The position numbers were made by a program, and so were the translations under genes. 64,000 nucleotides of DNA, taken from the NCBI RefSeq assembly GCF_010550675.1, contig NZ_JAAGOA010000026.1, positions 1 to 64,000 of the forward strand, read 5' to 3'. Shown here piece by piece: positions 8,066-17,133 of this stretch (its first letter is position 1; each line of letters opens with the position of its first letter). This DNA is from Phytoactinopolyspora halotolerans (lineage in GTDB: Bacteria; Actinomycetota; Actinomycetes; Jiangellales; Jiangellaceae). Below the pieces are notes generated by a model. The model worked only from the letters and a program-made list of their open reading frames with translations. It was not told the DNA's origin and searched no databases.

Positions 8066-8794
8066 ATGCATCGTACGGCGCAGCGGGGGCGGCGGAAGGC
8101 ACAGAAGACACCGCCGCGGCGGAGTGTACCGGCGATGATCGCGGGCGGGCTGGGCGAATTGATGCTCACCGCGGGCGCCATCGTGCTGTTGTTCGTTGTC
8201 TACACCCTCTGGGGTACCGGCCTGCAGACCGCGGCGGCCCAGGATGACCTGCGCGGACAGCTCGGGTTCGGCGGCGGCCAAGACAGCACTCAGCAGGGGG
8301 ATCCCACCTCTCCGAGCGAGACCGACCTGGGCGACGCGTACGGCATCATTCGGATCCCGCGCTTCGGCGACGACTGGGAATGGGTGATCGTCCAGGGCGT
8401 CGAGGACGCGGACCTGAAGAACGGTCCTGGCCACTATCCCGACAGCGTCGACCCGGGTGAGTTGGGGAACTTCGCGGTTGCGGCACACCGAGCCGGACAC
8501 GGCGAGCCGTTCGCCCAGTTCCCCGAGTTGCGCGTCGGCGACGTAGTCGAGATCGAGACCGCGGACGGGATATTCACCTACGAGCTCGACGACGCTCCGG
8601 ACGGTGACTCCGACGGCAACAAGATCGAGATCCAGGACAGCTGGGTCGTCGATCCGGTGCCGGGGGAGCCGCGGAGCACCGAGCCCACCGAACGGCGGAT
8701 CACGCTGACCACCTGCTGGCCGCGGTGGGGATCGTCGCATCGCATGTACGCGACGGGAACGCTGGTGGACGAGCAGCCGCGCGGCGACGCATGA
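8066..8794 (+). CDS. Class E sortase
   Basis: A 242-residue membrane-anchored transpeptidase. A basic N-terminus and one membrane helix (LMLTAGAIVLLFVVYTLWG) act as a signal anchor. The sortase barrel starts at YGIIRIPRFG. The catalytic His is in AVAAHRAGHGEPFAQF, the nucleophilic Cys in LTTCWPRWGSSHR, and the catalytic Arg closes that motif (HRMYATG). The TTCWP context is the class E pattern, which processes LAxTG-type signals in high-GC Gram-positives. A GGGAGAG ribosome site precedes the ATG. No sortase substrate gene is adjacent. Confidence 0.9.
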   Translation: MHRTAQRGRRKAQKTPPRRSVPAMIAGGLGELMLTAGAIVLLFVVYTLWGTGLQTAAAQDDLRGQLGFGGGQDSTQQGDPTSPSETDLGDAYGIIRIPRFGDDWEWVIVQGVEDADLKNGPGHYPDSVDPGELGNFAVAAHRAGHGEPFAQFPELRVGDVVEIETADGIFTYELDDAPDGDSDGNKIEIQDSWVVDPVPGEPRSTEPTERRITLTTCWPRWGSSHRMYATGTLVDEQPRGDA

Positions 8795-8832
8795 CGTGCT
8801 CGCGTCAGGACACTCACCGCAGGCCGGAGTCG

Positions 8833-8906
8833 GGCCGGACATCGTCACGGGCGGGTGAGGCCGGACATCGCCACGGGCGGCGTGAGGCCGGACTTCGTCG
8901 CGAGCC
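8833..8906. repeat. Three imperfect tandem repeats, about 26 bp
   Basis: The unit GGCCGGACATCGTCACGGGC recurs at 8833, 8859 and 8886, with small changes and a shorter last copy. It lies between the sortase stop and the convergently transcribed pepE. The phase (26-27 bp) is not a codon multiple and the stretch has no gene. Confidence 0.7.
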
Positions 8907-8940
8907 GAGCTCAGTCGCGACCGTAGGCGCTGCGGCGCAG

Positions 8941-9663
8941 TCAGACGTCGAAGCGCGGCGTCGTCTGCAGTAGTGGGCTCAGGTCGGTGCCGGTGGAGAG
9001 TTCCGCGGGATCCGCGTCGCGGCGGAACAGTCGTGCTCCTGCTTCGATCCCGCCCAGCGTGAGCAGGTCGTCATGGCGGCGCAGCCAGGTGCCCTCGCGC
9101 AGCCCCACCACCGGGGTGTCGTTCTCCTCCAGGAACTCCAGCAGTCTCCGCTCACGCGTCTCACCCATGTGCGTGTCGCCCGGGATCGTATCGACGTAGT
9201 GCGGATTGATCTGAAACGGCACCAGCCCGAGGGTGTCGAAGCTCGGCGGCTGCACGATGGGCATGTCGTTGGTGGTGCGCATGGTCGGCCCGGCGACGTT
9301 CGTGCCGGCGCTGGAGCCGATGTACGGCATGCCGGTGTACACCCGTCGCCGGATAACCTCGACCAAGCCGTGCCGGTACAGCGCTGTCACCAGGCGGAAC
9401 GTGTTCCCGCCTCCGACGAAGACCGCGTCGGCACGATTCACGACGTCGGCGGGCTCCCCAGTGTGCGCGCCGACGACCTCGACGCCGACCGGGCGCAGCG
9501 CGTCCGTGACGGTCTTCGTGTAATCGTCGTGGTCGGCCAGCGCGAACGGTACGAATGCCACGGTGCGTGCGTCGCCGAGGACGTCGCGCAGCACCGCATG
9601 CGCGTGTTCCAGGGGCCCGTAGCCAGGAGCGATGGAATTGGACAGCAACAGAAGTCTCATCAT
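8941..9663 (-). CDS. pepE: Peptidase S51 (dipeptidase E-like)
   Basis: A 240-residue cytoplasmic peptidase of the PepE/cyanophycinase fold, related to class I glutamine amidotransferases. The nucleophilic Ser is in IGSSAGTNVA and the catalytic His in FQINPHYVD. The strand motif AVFVGGGNTFRL binds the substrate carboxylate. PepE cleaves dipeptides with an N-terminal Asp. Length and motif order match the family throughout. An ATG-ATG pair at 9663/9660 makes the start uncertain by one residue. Confidence 0.9.
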   Translation of the reverse strand: MMRLLLLSNSIAPGYGPLEHAHAVLRDVLGDARTVAFVPFALADHDDYTKTVTDALRPVGVEVVGAHTGEPADVVNRADAVFVGGGNTFRLVTALYRHGLVEVIRRRVYTGMPYIGSSAGTNVAGPTMRTTNDMPIVQPPSFDTLGLVPFQINPHYVDTIPGDTHMGETRERRLLEFLEENDTPVVGLREGTWLRRHDDLLTLGGIEAGARLFRRDADPAELSTGTDLSPLLQTTPRFDV

Positions 9664-9690
9664 GTTCTCCGCGCTTACCGTTGGTGGCCG

Positions 9691-10587
9691 CTAGGGGTCA
9701 CGCGAAGGCCAAGGGTTGGGGCGGCAACCTTCGAGCGACTTCGTCTGTTGCACCATCACCGGTGCCGCCGCGCCGTCCTCTGGGCAGTTCACATGTCCGT
9801 GTCCGAGGCCGTGGCCGACCTCATGGTTGATCAGATACTCCCGGTACGTGAGGAGATCGTCACCGAACGTGTCCGAGCCCTTGCCCCACCGCTCGGCGTT
9901 GATCACGGCTCGGCTGCCGTTCCAGCAGGAGACCCGGCCGCGGGTGAGCAACGGATAGCACTGTTGGTCGGTGAGGTCGGCACTGGACAACGAGACCCGA
10001 ATCGACACTTGACCGGAATCGACCCGTCGGAACCGGACGCTGCCGTCGTGGCCCCAGCCCCGCTCGTCGTTGAGGATGGCGTGTACCTGGTCGGCGAACG
10101 CCTCCGGGTCGAACGGCAGTCCTTCCTCGACCTCGACGATGTAGCGCCGGACGTCGCCGGAGAGCCGGTCGGGAGCCGGATCGGTACCGGACACGATCTG
10201 GTATGTGCCATCGCCCGACTGTGGCGGATCGACCCGGGCGGGCTGACGGCGCCCATTCACCTCCGGTCCCGAGACCTTGACTGAGACCGTGGGACCGATC
10301 TGCGGCTGCGGCGGCCGGTCGGTGACGGATCGATCAGCGCCGCGGCTCGGTGCGTCACCGGTTGCGGATCGGTCTCCATCGCGTTCGGTGGCGGGCACGT
10401 CGGGCGTGTCGTCACCGGCGGCCATCTGCTGGGTACCCGCGGCGGGCAGTGCCTTCCCGGCGGGCGGATCTCCGATGGGGGTGACCACGTATGCGGCCGC
10501 TGCGAACATAGCCACGGTCGCGGCGACGCAGAGCACAGGACGCGGTGCCATGCGGCGTTCCCGCCCGCGGCGATGAGCGCCTACCAT
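9691..10587 (-). CDS. Exported DUF3152 protein with a zinc-metalloprotease motif
   Basis: A 298-residue protein from the ATG at 10587, which has a strong AAGGAGAGAC ribosome site (an upstream in-frame ATG at 10626 is less likely). A basic stretch and hydrophobic segment (VLCVAATVAMFAAAAYVVT) form a signal or anchor. About 80 low-complexity residues follow, then the DUF3152 domain. Near the C-terminus (about residues 255-265) HEVGHGLGHGH matches the extended zincin motif HExxHxxGxxH, and four Cys suggest extracytoplasmic disulfides. The family is actinobacterial and usually called a putative metallopeptidase; no substrate is known to me. Confidence 0.85.
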   Translation of the reverse strand: MVGAHRRGRERRMAPRPVLCVAATVAMFAAAAYVVTPIGDPPAGKALPAAGTQQMAAGDDTPDVPATERDGDRSATGDAPSRGADRSVTDRPPQPQIGPTVSVKVSGPEVNGRRQPARVDPPQSGDGTYQIVSGTDPAPDRLSGDVRRYIVEVEEGLPFDPEAFADQVHAILNDERGWGHDGSVRFRRVDSGQVSIRVSLSSADLTDQQCYPLLTRGRVSCWNGSRAVINAERWGKGSDTFGDDLLTYREYLINHEVGHGLGHGHVNCPEDGAAAPVMVQQTKSLEGCRPNPWPSRDP

Positions 10588-10962
10588 GTCTCTCCTTGTT
10601 GCCGGCTCCGTGCCCGTGGCCGGCACTCATGCTAACGCCTCGAGGGCGGAGGCGTCCGATGAACTCCACCACCTGGACAGCTGCCGACCGCATCCGACGA
10701 TGACGGCCGCGGCCGCTGCTGACGGCAGTCGCCGACGACAGCCGCGGCAAAACCGCGCGTACGGGATGGGAGCGGCGTGTCTCGGTCTTGACGCCGCAGT
10801 GGCTGCGGAGGAGGGTCATCTCACCGGGCCGGTAAGGGTAACGGCTCGGTGAGGGTGGTGACGCGATCGACAAACGGCGCGCGCCACACCACCCGGAAAC
10901 GCCACCATGGTGGCTACGGTCGGGTAGGCAGACCTCCACGTGAGGCGTGATGTGAAGGCGGT
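10588..10962. other. Divergent intergenic region
   Basis: About 375 bases between two divergently transcribed genes. I see no RNA gene, repeat or clear promoter pair; a GAAGGCGG ribosome site for the downstream oxidoreductase lies at the right end. Confidence 0.5.
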
Positions 10963-12330
10963 GTGGACGCGATGAGCGAACAGGTCGATGTGATCGTCCT
11001 CGGATTGGGCGTCGGTGGTGAGTCGGTGGCCGGTTCGCTGGCTGAAGCGGGCCTCGACGTCGTCGGGATCGAAGGCAACCTGGTGGGTGGTGAGTGCCCG
11101 TACTGGGGGTGCATCCCGAGCAAGATGGCGATCCGGGCGGCGGACCTGCTGGCGGAGACGCGTCGGGTCGATGGCATGGCCGGCCATGCCGAGGTCAGCC
11201 CGGACTGGGCGCCGGTCGCCGCGCGGATCCGGGACGAGGCGACGACGGACTGGAACGACCAGATCGCCGTGGACCGGCTCACCGACAAGGGCGTCCGATT
11301 CGTCCGTGGCTGGGGCCGGCTGGCCGGTCCCGGACGGGTCGAGGTCAACGGGAGCACCTTCGAGGCTCGGCAGGGCGTCGTAATCGGCAGCGGCACCGCT
11401 CCGGTGGTCCCGCCGATCGAAGGGTTGCCGGACACGCCGTACTGGACCAACCGGGATGCCCTGGAGACCAAGGAGCTGCCGGAGTCGCTGATCGTGCTCG
11501 GGGGCGGTGCGGTCGGTCTGGAGCTGGCGCAGGCGTTCGCCCGGTTCGGCTCCCGCGTGACCGTCGTGGAAGCCGTCGACCGGTTGCTCTCCTTCGAAGA
11601 GCCGGAATCGTCCCAGCTGGTGCAGTCGGCGCTGGAAGCCGACGGTATCGGGGTGCACACCGGCAACAGCGCCACGATGGTCAGCCATGACGGCGCCGAG
11701 TTCGCCGTGACACTGGGCGACGGCACCGACCTGGCAGCGCAACGGATGCTGGTGTCCGTCGGGCGCCGGCCGGATCTGGACGCGTTGGGAGCGGACACGG
11801 TGGGCCTGGACCCGTCGGCACGCGCGATCGAGGTGGATGACCGGCTTCGCGCCGGCGAGAGGCTCTGGGCTGTCGGCGACGTCACGGGACGTGGCGCGTT
11901 CACCCACGTGGCGACGTACCAGGCGGACATCGTCGTCCGCGACATCCTCGGCCACGACGGACCGCCGGCCGACTACCGGGCATTGCCGCGAGTGACGTTC
12001 ACCGACCCGGAGATCGGCGCGGTGGGCAAGACCGAGGCGCAGGCGCGCGAGGCCGGCGTGAACGTGCAGGTCGGGATGGCGCAGGTGCCGTCGACGGCGC
12101 GCGGGTGGATCCATAAGGCCGGAAACGACGGGTTCATCAAATTGGTCACCGACGCCGACCGCGGTGTGTTGATCGGCGCGACATCGGCCGGGCCGACCGG
12201 TGGCGAGGTGCTGAGCGCACTGGCGGTGGCGGTCCACGGCGAGGTGCCGCTGGAGAAGCTGCGACACATGATCTACGCGTACCCGACGTTCCATCGGGGT
12301 ATCCAGGACGCGCTGCGCGACCTCTCCTGA
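10963..12330 (+). CDS. Class I pyridine nucleotide-disulfide oxidoreductase (FAD)
   Basis: A 455-residue flavoprotein of the lipoamide dehydrogenase/mercuric reductase group. The FAD motif is IVLGLGVGGESVAGSLAEAG. The redox-active disulfide is in GGECPYWGCIPSK, with four residues between the Cys pair as in this class. A second Rossmann motif (LIVLGGGAVGLELAQAFARF) binds NAD(P)H. The AVGDVTGRGAFTHVA motif binds FAD, and the dimerisation domain ends with HRGIQDAL. It lacks an N-terminal HMA domain and the C-terminal Cys pair of mercuric reductase. With no lipoyl enzymes nearby the substrate is open. GTG at 10963 or ATG at 10972 can start it. Confidence 0.9.
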   Translation: MDAMSEQVDVIVLGLGVGGESVAGSLAEAGLDVVGIEGNLVGGECPYWGCIPSKMAIRAADLLAETRRVDGMAGHAEVSPDWAPVAARIRDEATTDWNDQIAVDRLTDKGVRFVRGWGRLAGPGRVEVNGSTFEARQGVVIGSGTAPVVPPIEGLPDTPYWTNRDALETKELPESLIVLGGGAVGLELAQAFARFGSRVTVVEAVDRLLSFEEPESSQLVQSALEADGIGVHTGNSATMVSHDGAEFAVTLGDGTDLAAQRMLVSVGRRPDLDALGADTVGLDPSARAIEVDDRLRAGERLWAVGDVTGRGAFTHVATYQADIVVRDILGHDGPPADYRALPRVTFTDPEIGAVGKTEAQAREAGVNVQVGMAQVPSTARGWIHKAGNDGFIKLVTDADRGVLIGATSAGPTGGEVLSALAVAVHGEVPLEKLRHMIYAYPTFHRGIQDALRDLS

Positions 12331-12336
12331 CCTCGC

Positions 12337-12387
12337 ATGATCATGAACAGTTACCGTGCTATACGAACGGGAACCGTTCATGATCAT
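12337..12387. repeat. Inverted repeat with ATGATCATGAAC arms
   Basis: Twelve-base arms ATGATCATGAAC (12337-12348) and GTTCATGATCAT (12376-12387) are perfectly complementary; the pairing continues imperfectly inside. The repeat starts six bases after the oxidoreductase stop and ends just before the epimerase ribosome site. It could be an intergenic terminator, an operator or a mobile palindromic repeat. The outer nonamer ATGATCATG recurs in the larger inverted repeat at 13137-13228. Confidence 0.65.
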
Positions 12388-12406
12388 GGGAAGGGACGGT
12401 GCACAA

Positions 12407-13120
12407 GTGCGGGTACTCGTCGTCGGTGGTTCCGGCAAGGTCGGCCGGATGGTGGTGCCCGTCCTGGCCCGGCACCATGAGCTGCGACTCCTGGACCTGG
12501 TGCCGCCCGCAGAGCCGGGGCACGGAGGTTTCGTCGAAGGCAGTGCGCTCGACGCCGACGTCGTCCGTGAGGCTGCTGAAGGACAGGACGCGCTCATCTA
12601 CCTGGCCATGGGGCGGCAGACAGATTGGGGCACCACCCCGGACTGGGCCAAGAGCCATTTCGACGTGAACGTCACCGGTGTCCACCTGACGCTGCGGGCC
12701 GCCGCCGAGGCCGGCGTGCGGCAGGCGGTCTACACCAGCAGCGGTTCGGTCTTCTCAGAGTATCTGGCGCAGGACCACACGGCTGATCCGGTGCCGGACG
12801 CCGACGACGTCTACGGGCTCACCAAGCGGCTGGGCGAGCAGGTGTGCGCCGCGGCTGCCCGGCGGCACGGCATGTCGGTCACTGCGTTGCGTCTCGTCGC
12901 CCCGGTTCCGGACGACGAGTGGCCGACGTACGACGGGCCGCACCGAGCCGGCGCCACCGCGGCGAGTGACGTGGCGCGCGCGTATCTCGGTGCGCTGGAG
13001 CGCCCGCGTCCCGGATTCCACGCGTACATCGTCGCCGGTGACGTGGAGCGCCGTTGGATCGATTGGAGTCACACGGAGCGTGACCTGGGCTGGCGTCCGA
13101 CGTCACGTCCCCCACAATGA
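12407..13120 (+). CDS. NAD-dependent epimerase/dehydratase (extended SDR-type)
   Basis: A 237-residue Rossmann protein. VLVVGGSGKVGRMVVPVL is the nucleotide-binding motif (GxxGxxG type). The catalytic Ser lies in VYTSSGSVF and the YxxxK pair in VYGLTKRLGEQ, so the catalytic set is complete. It is shorter than typical sugar-nucleotide epimerases (about 310 residues) and has a small C-terminal substrate part ending in a W-R-P motif. I chose GTG 12407 because GGGAAGGGA precedes it and the Rossmann strand starts at once; ATG 12380 and 12386 are in frame upstream. Substrate unknown. Confidence 0.8.
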   Translation: MRVLVVGGSGKVGRMVVPVLARHHELRLLDLVPPAEPGHGGFVEGSALDADVVREAAEGQDALIYLAMGRQTDWGTTPDWAKSHFDVNVTGVHLTLRAAAEAGVRQAVYTSSGSVFSEYLAQDHTADPVPDADDVYGLTKRLGEQVCAAAARRHGMSVTALRLVAPVPDDEWPTYDGPHRAGATAASDVARAYLGALERPRPGFHAYIVAGDVERRWIDWSHTERDLGWRPTSRPPQ

Positions 13121-13136
13121 GCCGCTCCGCCACGCC

Positions 13137-13228
13137 CTAAATGATCATGTGAAGTAGGTTTTCTCGTGCCGTGACAGGTCTGCAGACATGGTGGGGCACG
13201 AGAAAACCTACTTCACATGATCATTTAG
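13137..13228. repeat. Long perfect inverted repeat (34-bp arms)
   Basis: The left arm (13137-13170) and right arm (13195-13228) are exact reverse complements over 34 bases, separated by a 24-base loop. The outer ends begin CTAAATGATCATGTGAAG; the inner ends are CTCGTGCC and GGCACGAG. There is no coding frame or T-run. It lies between two genes on the same strand and looks like a mobile palindromic (REP or MITE-like) unit; it may also act as a terminator. Confidence 0.85.
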
Positions 13229-13327
13229 GAGGGTGTTTCCGCGGGGGTGAGTGGGGTGGGGGTGGGTTATCCACAGTTGTGTGTGGGGGCTTGTGGTAGC
13301 GGGTGATGGCCGTGAAAGATCTGAGGT

Positions 13328-14299
13328 ATGACTAGATCGAAATCCCGTTCGCGTAAGCGTCGCCATCAGCGACGAGGCCACCACCAACAACAGCAGGCGT
13401 CCGATCTCGTGCATGAGACGGGCGCTCGGGACGCCGACATCCCATTGGAAGATCTCGAAGGGATGCTGGAGAGCCGGGACCGGTTCCTGCTCGCCGAGGC
13501 GATGGCTGCGGAGCAACGCGGCGAACTGGACCGCGCGCTGGACTACGTGCAGCATATGAGCGTGCTGCCCGAAGGGCGCTGGGCCAGCCAACTCGCCGAG
13601 ATGATCGAGATCGGGGAGCATGCCGAGCCGTGGCATTGGGCCAGGTTCGCGGTCGCCGCCGCGGGCCGGTGGATCACGTCGATGCCGATGCCTCTGGTGG
13701 CCCGGGCTCAGCGTGAGATCGGTGCGGCCGCAGAAGGTGCCGCCGGCTCGCCGGTGCCGGAGTATCCGGGGTGGGTCGCGGGACGTGCGGCGCTGTCCTC
13801 GGCGATCGCCGACTTCATGTTGTTCGACAATCTCATGATCGAGGTCTTTCTGGTGCAAGTCGCTCCGTCCCTCGCCGAGGGCGCCGGCGGCGGCCGAAGT
13901 TGGGCGATGACGCCGGGCAGGGTGTATGAGCTCGCCGGAGCCGACGGACTCGAGCTCCATCTGCGCGATCGTGCCGATGGAAGCGAGCAGACGGCTCGGC
14001 ACCTGAGCGAGATGGTCGGTTTGAGCCGGGGTGATCTCGTCTACGGCCGGCTGGTGGAGATACCGGGTGACCCCGGTCGCATCTTCGCCGCGCCGCCGAT
14101 CGCGATCGACGAGGTGGCCGCCCAGCGCCTCGGACGGATCACCGATACCGATGACTTGCTGGAGGACGAGCCGGTCGACGCGCGCTGTGCGAATCTGGGC
14201 GCGGCTGTGAGGTCGGGGAACCGATATCGACGGGCGGAAGCCGTCTCGAAGGAGGAGCCGGCGTCGACCGTCCGGGCGTTTGAGCGGCGTCCGTCCTGA
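13328..14299 (+). CDS. Conserved-looking hypothetical protein
   Basis: A 323-residue soluble protein I cannot assign. The first 25 residues are very basic and Gln-rich (TRSKSRSRKRRHQRRGHHQQ) and may bind nucleic acid. The middle is helical and acidic with many Trp residues (AEPWHWARFAVAAAGRWIT). No membrane segment, signal peptide, P-loop, metal site or HTH is visible. Codon use and GC match the neighbours. It follows the long inverted repeat by about 100 bases and is convergent with the ClpC-like gene. Real gene likely; function unknown. Confidence 0.65.
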   Translation: MTRSKSRSRKRRHQRRGHHQQQQASDLVHETGARDADIPLEDLEGMLESRDRFLLAEAMAAEQRGELDRALDYVQHMSVLPEGRWASQLAEMIEIGEHAEPWHWARFAVAAAGRWITSMPMPLVARAQREIGAAAEGAAGSPVPEYPGWVAGRAALSSAIADFMLFDNLMIEVFLVQVAPSLAEGAGGGRSWAMTPGRVYELAGADGLELHLRDRADGSEQTARHLSEMVGLSRGDLVYGRLVEIPGDPGRIFAAPPIAIDEVAAQRLGRITDTDDLLEDEPVDARCANLGAAVRSGNRYRRAEAVSKEEPASTVRAFERRPS

Positions 14300-14368
14300 A
14301 GGTGCCCGCACACGAGGGTGCCCGAAATGCCGGGCCCGGCGGAGTCTCGGTCCGCTGTTCCCGTCCGG

Positions 14369-16948
14369 CTAGAGATATCCGCCGGGCCCGGGCTCCTCTC
14401 GCTGTACCGGATCGCGACCGACTCGCTCCTGCGGCTGCTCTTGCTCTTCGGGTTGGGTGCGGTCGGCCGGCAGGACGGTGAAGGCCAGGTCCTGATCGAC
14501 GACGCCGATGTGGATCCGTTGGCCGCCCCCGACCACGCCGTTGAGCAGCATGCGAGACAGCGTGTTGTCCACCTTGCGCTGGATCGTCCGCCGCAGTGGC
14601 CGCGCGCCGAACTCCGGTTGGTAGCCCTGCTCGGACAGCCAGCGCACGGCAGCGTCCTCGATGTCGAGGGTGATGTCCTGAGAGTGCAGACGCCGTCGGG
14701 TCTCCTCCAGCAGCATCCCCGTGATCTCGTTCAGCTGGTCGGCCGTCAGGCTGCGGAAGATGATGATCTCGTCGATCCGGTTCAGGAACTCCGGCCGGAA
14801 CGCGCGGTGCAGGCGCTGCATCAGCTGCGGCCGAAGCCGTTCGGGTGGCTCGCCTGCGTGGCCCATCACGATGTCGGCACCGATGTTCGAGGTCATGATC
14901 AGGACCGTGTTCTTGAAATCCACGGTGTTGCCCTGGGCATCGCTGAGGCGGCCGTCGTCGAGCACCTGCAACAGCATGTTGAAGACGTCCGGATGCGCCT
15001 TCTCGATCTCGTCCAACAGCACCACCGAGTACGGGCTGCGTCGCACCGTCTCGGTGAGCTGACCGGCTTCTTCATAGCCGACGTACCCGGGTGGTGCGCC
15101 GACCAGCCGGGAGACGGTGTGCCGCTCCTGGAACTCGCTCATGTCCAGCCGGACCATCCGATCCTGGTTGCCGAACAGAACCTCCGCCAGAGCCCGGGCG
15201 AGTTCGGTCTTTCCGACCCCGGTGGGTCCGAGGAAGAGGAAGGAGCCGACCGGGCGGTGCGGATCGCCCATGCCGGCGCGGGAGCGCCGGACGGCCTCGG
15301 CGACGGCTTCGACGGCCTCGTCCTGCCCGACCACCCGCTCGTGTAGGTGCTGCTCCATCGACAGCAGCCGTTCCTTCTCCTCCTGGGTGAGCTGCGTGAC
15401 GGGGATACCGGTGGCGCGCGAGACGATCTGGGCGACGTCGTCCTCGGTGACGGTGGAGACCTCGCGGCGGTCATCCCGGCTCTGGTCGAGGCGTCCGCGC
15501 AGCTCTTCGACCTGGTTGCGCAGCTCGGCGGCGCGTTCGTACTCCTCCCGGGCGACCGCCTGGTCCTTCTCTCGCTGCCGGTGCTCGAGCTCTTCTTCGA
15601 TCTGCCGGGCGTTCCCCGGCGCGGTTCCGGCCCGCAGCGCCACTCGGGCACCGGCCTGGTCCATCAGGTCGATCGCTTTGTCCGGCAGGAACCGTCCCGT
15701 GACGTACCGGTCTGACAACTCGGCGGCCGCGATCAGCGCCTGGTTGCTGAAGCGCACTTGGTGGTGCGCCTCGTACCGGTCGCGCAACCCGTGCAGGATC
15801 TCGATGGTGTCGGCGACGGTCGACTCCGGGACGAGGATCGGCTGGAACCGCCGCTCGAGGGCCGCGTCCCGCTCGATGTGCCGACGGTACTCGTCCAACG
15901 TGGTGGCCCCGATGGCGTGCAGGTCGCCGCGAGCAAGCGCCGGCTTGAGCATGTTGGACGCGTCCATGGCGCCTTCCGCGGCACCGGCACCGAGCACCGT
16001 GTGCAGCTCGTCGATGAAGACGATGAGCTCTTCGCTGTGCGCGCGGATCTCGTCCATCGTCGTCTTGAGCCGCTCCTCGAACTCGCCGCGGTACTTGGTG
16101 CCCGCCACCATGCCGGCCAGATCGACCTGGACCACTCGACGGTTGCGCAGCGCGTCGGGCACCTCACCATCGACGATCCGCTGCGCCAGGCCCTCGACGA
16201 TCGCCGTCTTGCCGACGCCGGGTTCACCGATCAGCACCGGGTTGTTCTTCGTCCGCCGCGAGAGGATCTCGACGGTCTGGGCGATCTCGTCGTCGCGGCC
16301 GATGACCGGATCGATGCGTCCCTCGCGTGCCTGCGCGGTCAGATCGCGGCCGTACTCGTCCAGCGTAGGTGTCGAGCTCGGTGCCGTCTTGGCCTCCGTG
16401 CGCGCTCCGAGACCCGCCGCCTCGGCGGGCATCGACTGCGCCGTCACGCCCTGATCGCGCAGGATGCGCCCGGCGGTCGATTCCGGGTTGGCGGTCAGCG
16501 CCAGGACGATGTGCTGAGCGCCGATGTATGAGGTGCCGGCCGCCCTGGCCAGTTGGTGAGAGTCGAGCAAGGCACGTTTGGCCGCCGGTGCCAGCGGGAC
16601 GGGGCCCTCCCGCCCCTGGCCACGCGCGACGACCTCCTCGACCTTGAGGGCGATTGTGTTCGGGTCGGCCCCGGCGTGTCTCAGCAGTTCCTTCGTGGCC
16701 TCGTGCTGGGTGGCGGCCCACAACAGATGTTCGCTGTCCAGGTAGGGGCTGCCCCACTCCACGACCTGGCGGGCCGCCGTGCGTAGCAATTCGGTCGCGT
16801 CTTCGCTCAGTAGCCGACCGAGGTCGATCCGCCGGGCGAACTGCGATGGTCCGAAGCCGGCGGGTCCGGGCTGGCCGAAGAAGCGGGCGAAGAAGTCCTC
16901 CATCGGGCTATGGCCGAAGTCGGGAGGCCAGAACTCGCCGCTGGTCAT
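14369..16948 (-). CDS. ClpC-like AAA+ unfoldase (HSP100 family)
   Basis: An 859-residue double-AAA+ protein. The Clp_N double repeat (from about residue 45) follows a non-standard N-terminal segment rich in Phe, Pro and Gly ([21 protein letters not shown]). The first ATPase has GEPGVGKTA and an [12 protein letters not shown] Walker B. A UVR-like helix pair ([20 protein letters not shown]) separates the modules, as in ClpC rather than ClpB, which has a longer coiled coil. The second ATPase has [11 protein letters not shown] and [14 protein letters not shown]. It would unfold proteins for ClpP. The unusual N-terminus and isolation suggest a second paralogue besides the housekeeping clpC. Confidence 0.88.
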   Translation of the reverse strand: MTSGEFWPPDFGHSPMEDFFARFFGQPGPAGFGPSQFARRIDLGRLLSEDATELLRTAARQVVEWGSPYLDSEHLLWAATQHEATKELLRHAGADPNTIALKVEEVVARGQGREGPVPLAPAAKRALLDSHQLARAAGTSYIGAQHIVLALTANPESTAGRILRDQGVTAQSMPAEAAGLGARTEAKTAPSSTPTLDEYGRDLTAQAREGRIDPVIGRDDEIAQTVEILSRRTKNNPVLIGEPGVGKTAIVEGLAQRIVDGEVPDALRNRRVVQVDLAGMVAGTKYRGEFEERLKTTMDEIRAHSEELIVFIDELHTVLGAGAAEGAMDASNMLKPALARGDLHAIGATTLDEYRRHIERDAALERRFQPILVPESTVADTIEILHGLRDRYEAHHQVRFSNQALIAAAELSDRYVTGRFLPDKAIDLMDQAGARVALRAGTAPGNARQIEEELEHRQREKDQAVAREEYERAAELRNQVEELRGRLDQSRDDRREVSTVTEDDVAQIVSRATGIPVTQLTQEEKERLLSMEQHLHERVVGQDEAVEAVAEAVRRSRAGMGDPHRPVGSFLFLGPTGVGKTELARALAEVLFGNQDRMVRLDMSEFQERHTVSRLVGAPPGYVGYEEAGQLTETVRRSPYSVVLLDEIEKAHPDVFNMLLQVLDDGRLSDAQGNTVDFKNTVLIMTSNIGADIVMGHAGEPPERLRPQLMQRLHRAFRPEFLNRIDEIIIFRSLTADQLNEITGMLLEETRRRLHSQDITLDIEDAAVRWLSEQGYQPEFGARPLRRTIQRKVDNTLSRMLLNGVVGGGQRIHIGVVDQDLAFTVLPADRTQPEEQEQPQERVGRDPVQREEPGPGGYL

Positions 16949-17081
16949 GGAATCCTCCAGGAGACGTCACTGCCAATGCTGGCTACGCTTCCCGATTCGT
17001 CGCCTGACAAACGCGCCGGGAAGCTGCCGGGAGCGTGCCCGGCGCCTTCCGTAGTCATGGACGTGTAGCGGCTGCGGGAGG

Positions 17082-17133
17082 GTGATCGTCAACGATCGGC
17101 CGCCATCCGCCGCGGCTGATCGTTGGCGATCAC
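17082..17133 (-). terminator. Hairpin at the end of the TetR gene
   Basis: Two 20-base arms (17082-17101 and 17114-17133) pair with two mismatches around a 12-base loop. The hairpin overlaps the last bases of the TetR gene and lies downstream of it in the direction of transcription. There is no U-run, as is common for actinobacterial terminators. An alternative is an operator for the adjacent ClpC-like gene. Confidence 0.5.

Noticed and set aside
10963-12330. Mercuric reductase (merA).
   Set aside because: The disulfide motif fits, but there is no HMA domain, no C-terminal Cys pair and no mer genes nearby.
10816-12597. A 593-codon open frame on the minus strand.
   Set aside because: It is antisense to the FAD oxidoreductase, which has complete motifs. 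The frame is Arg/His/Pro-rich with no domain, as expected for a shadow in high-GC DNA.
13267-13275. TTATCCACA, a consensus DnaA box.
   Set aside because: A single box without a cluster, AT-rich unwinding region or dnaA/dnaN neighbours does not support a replication origin.
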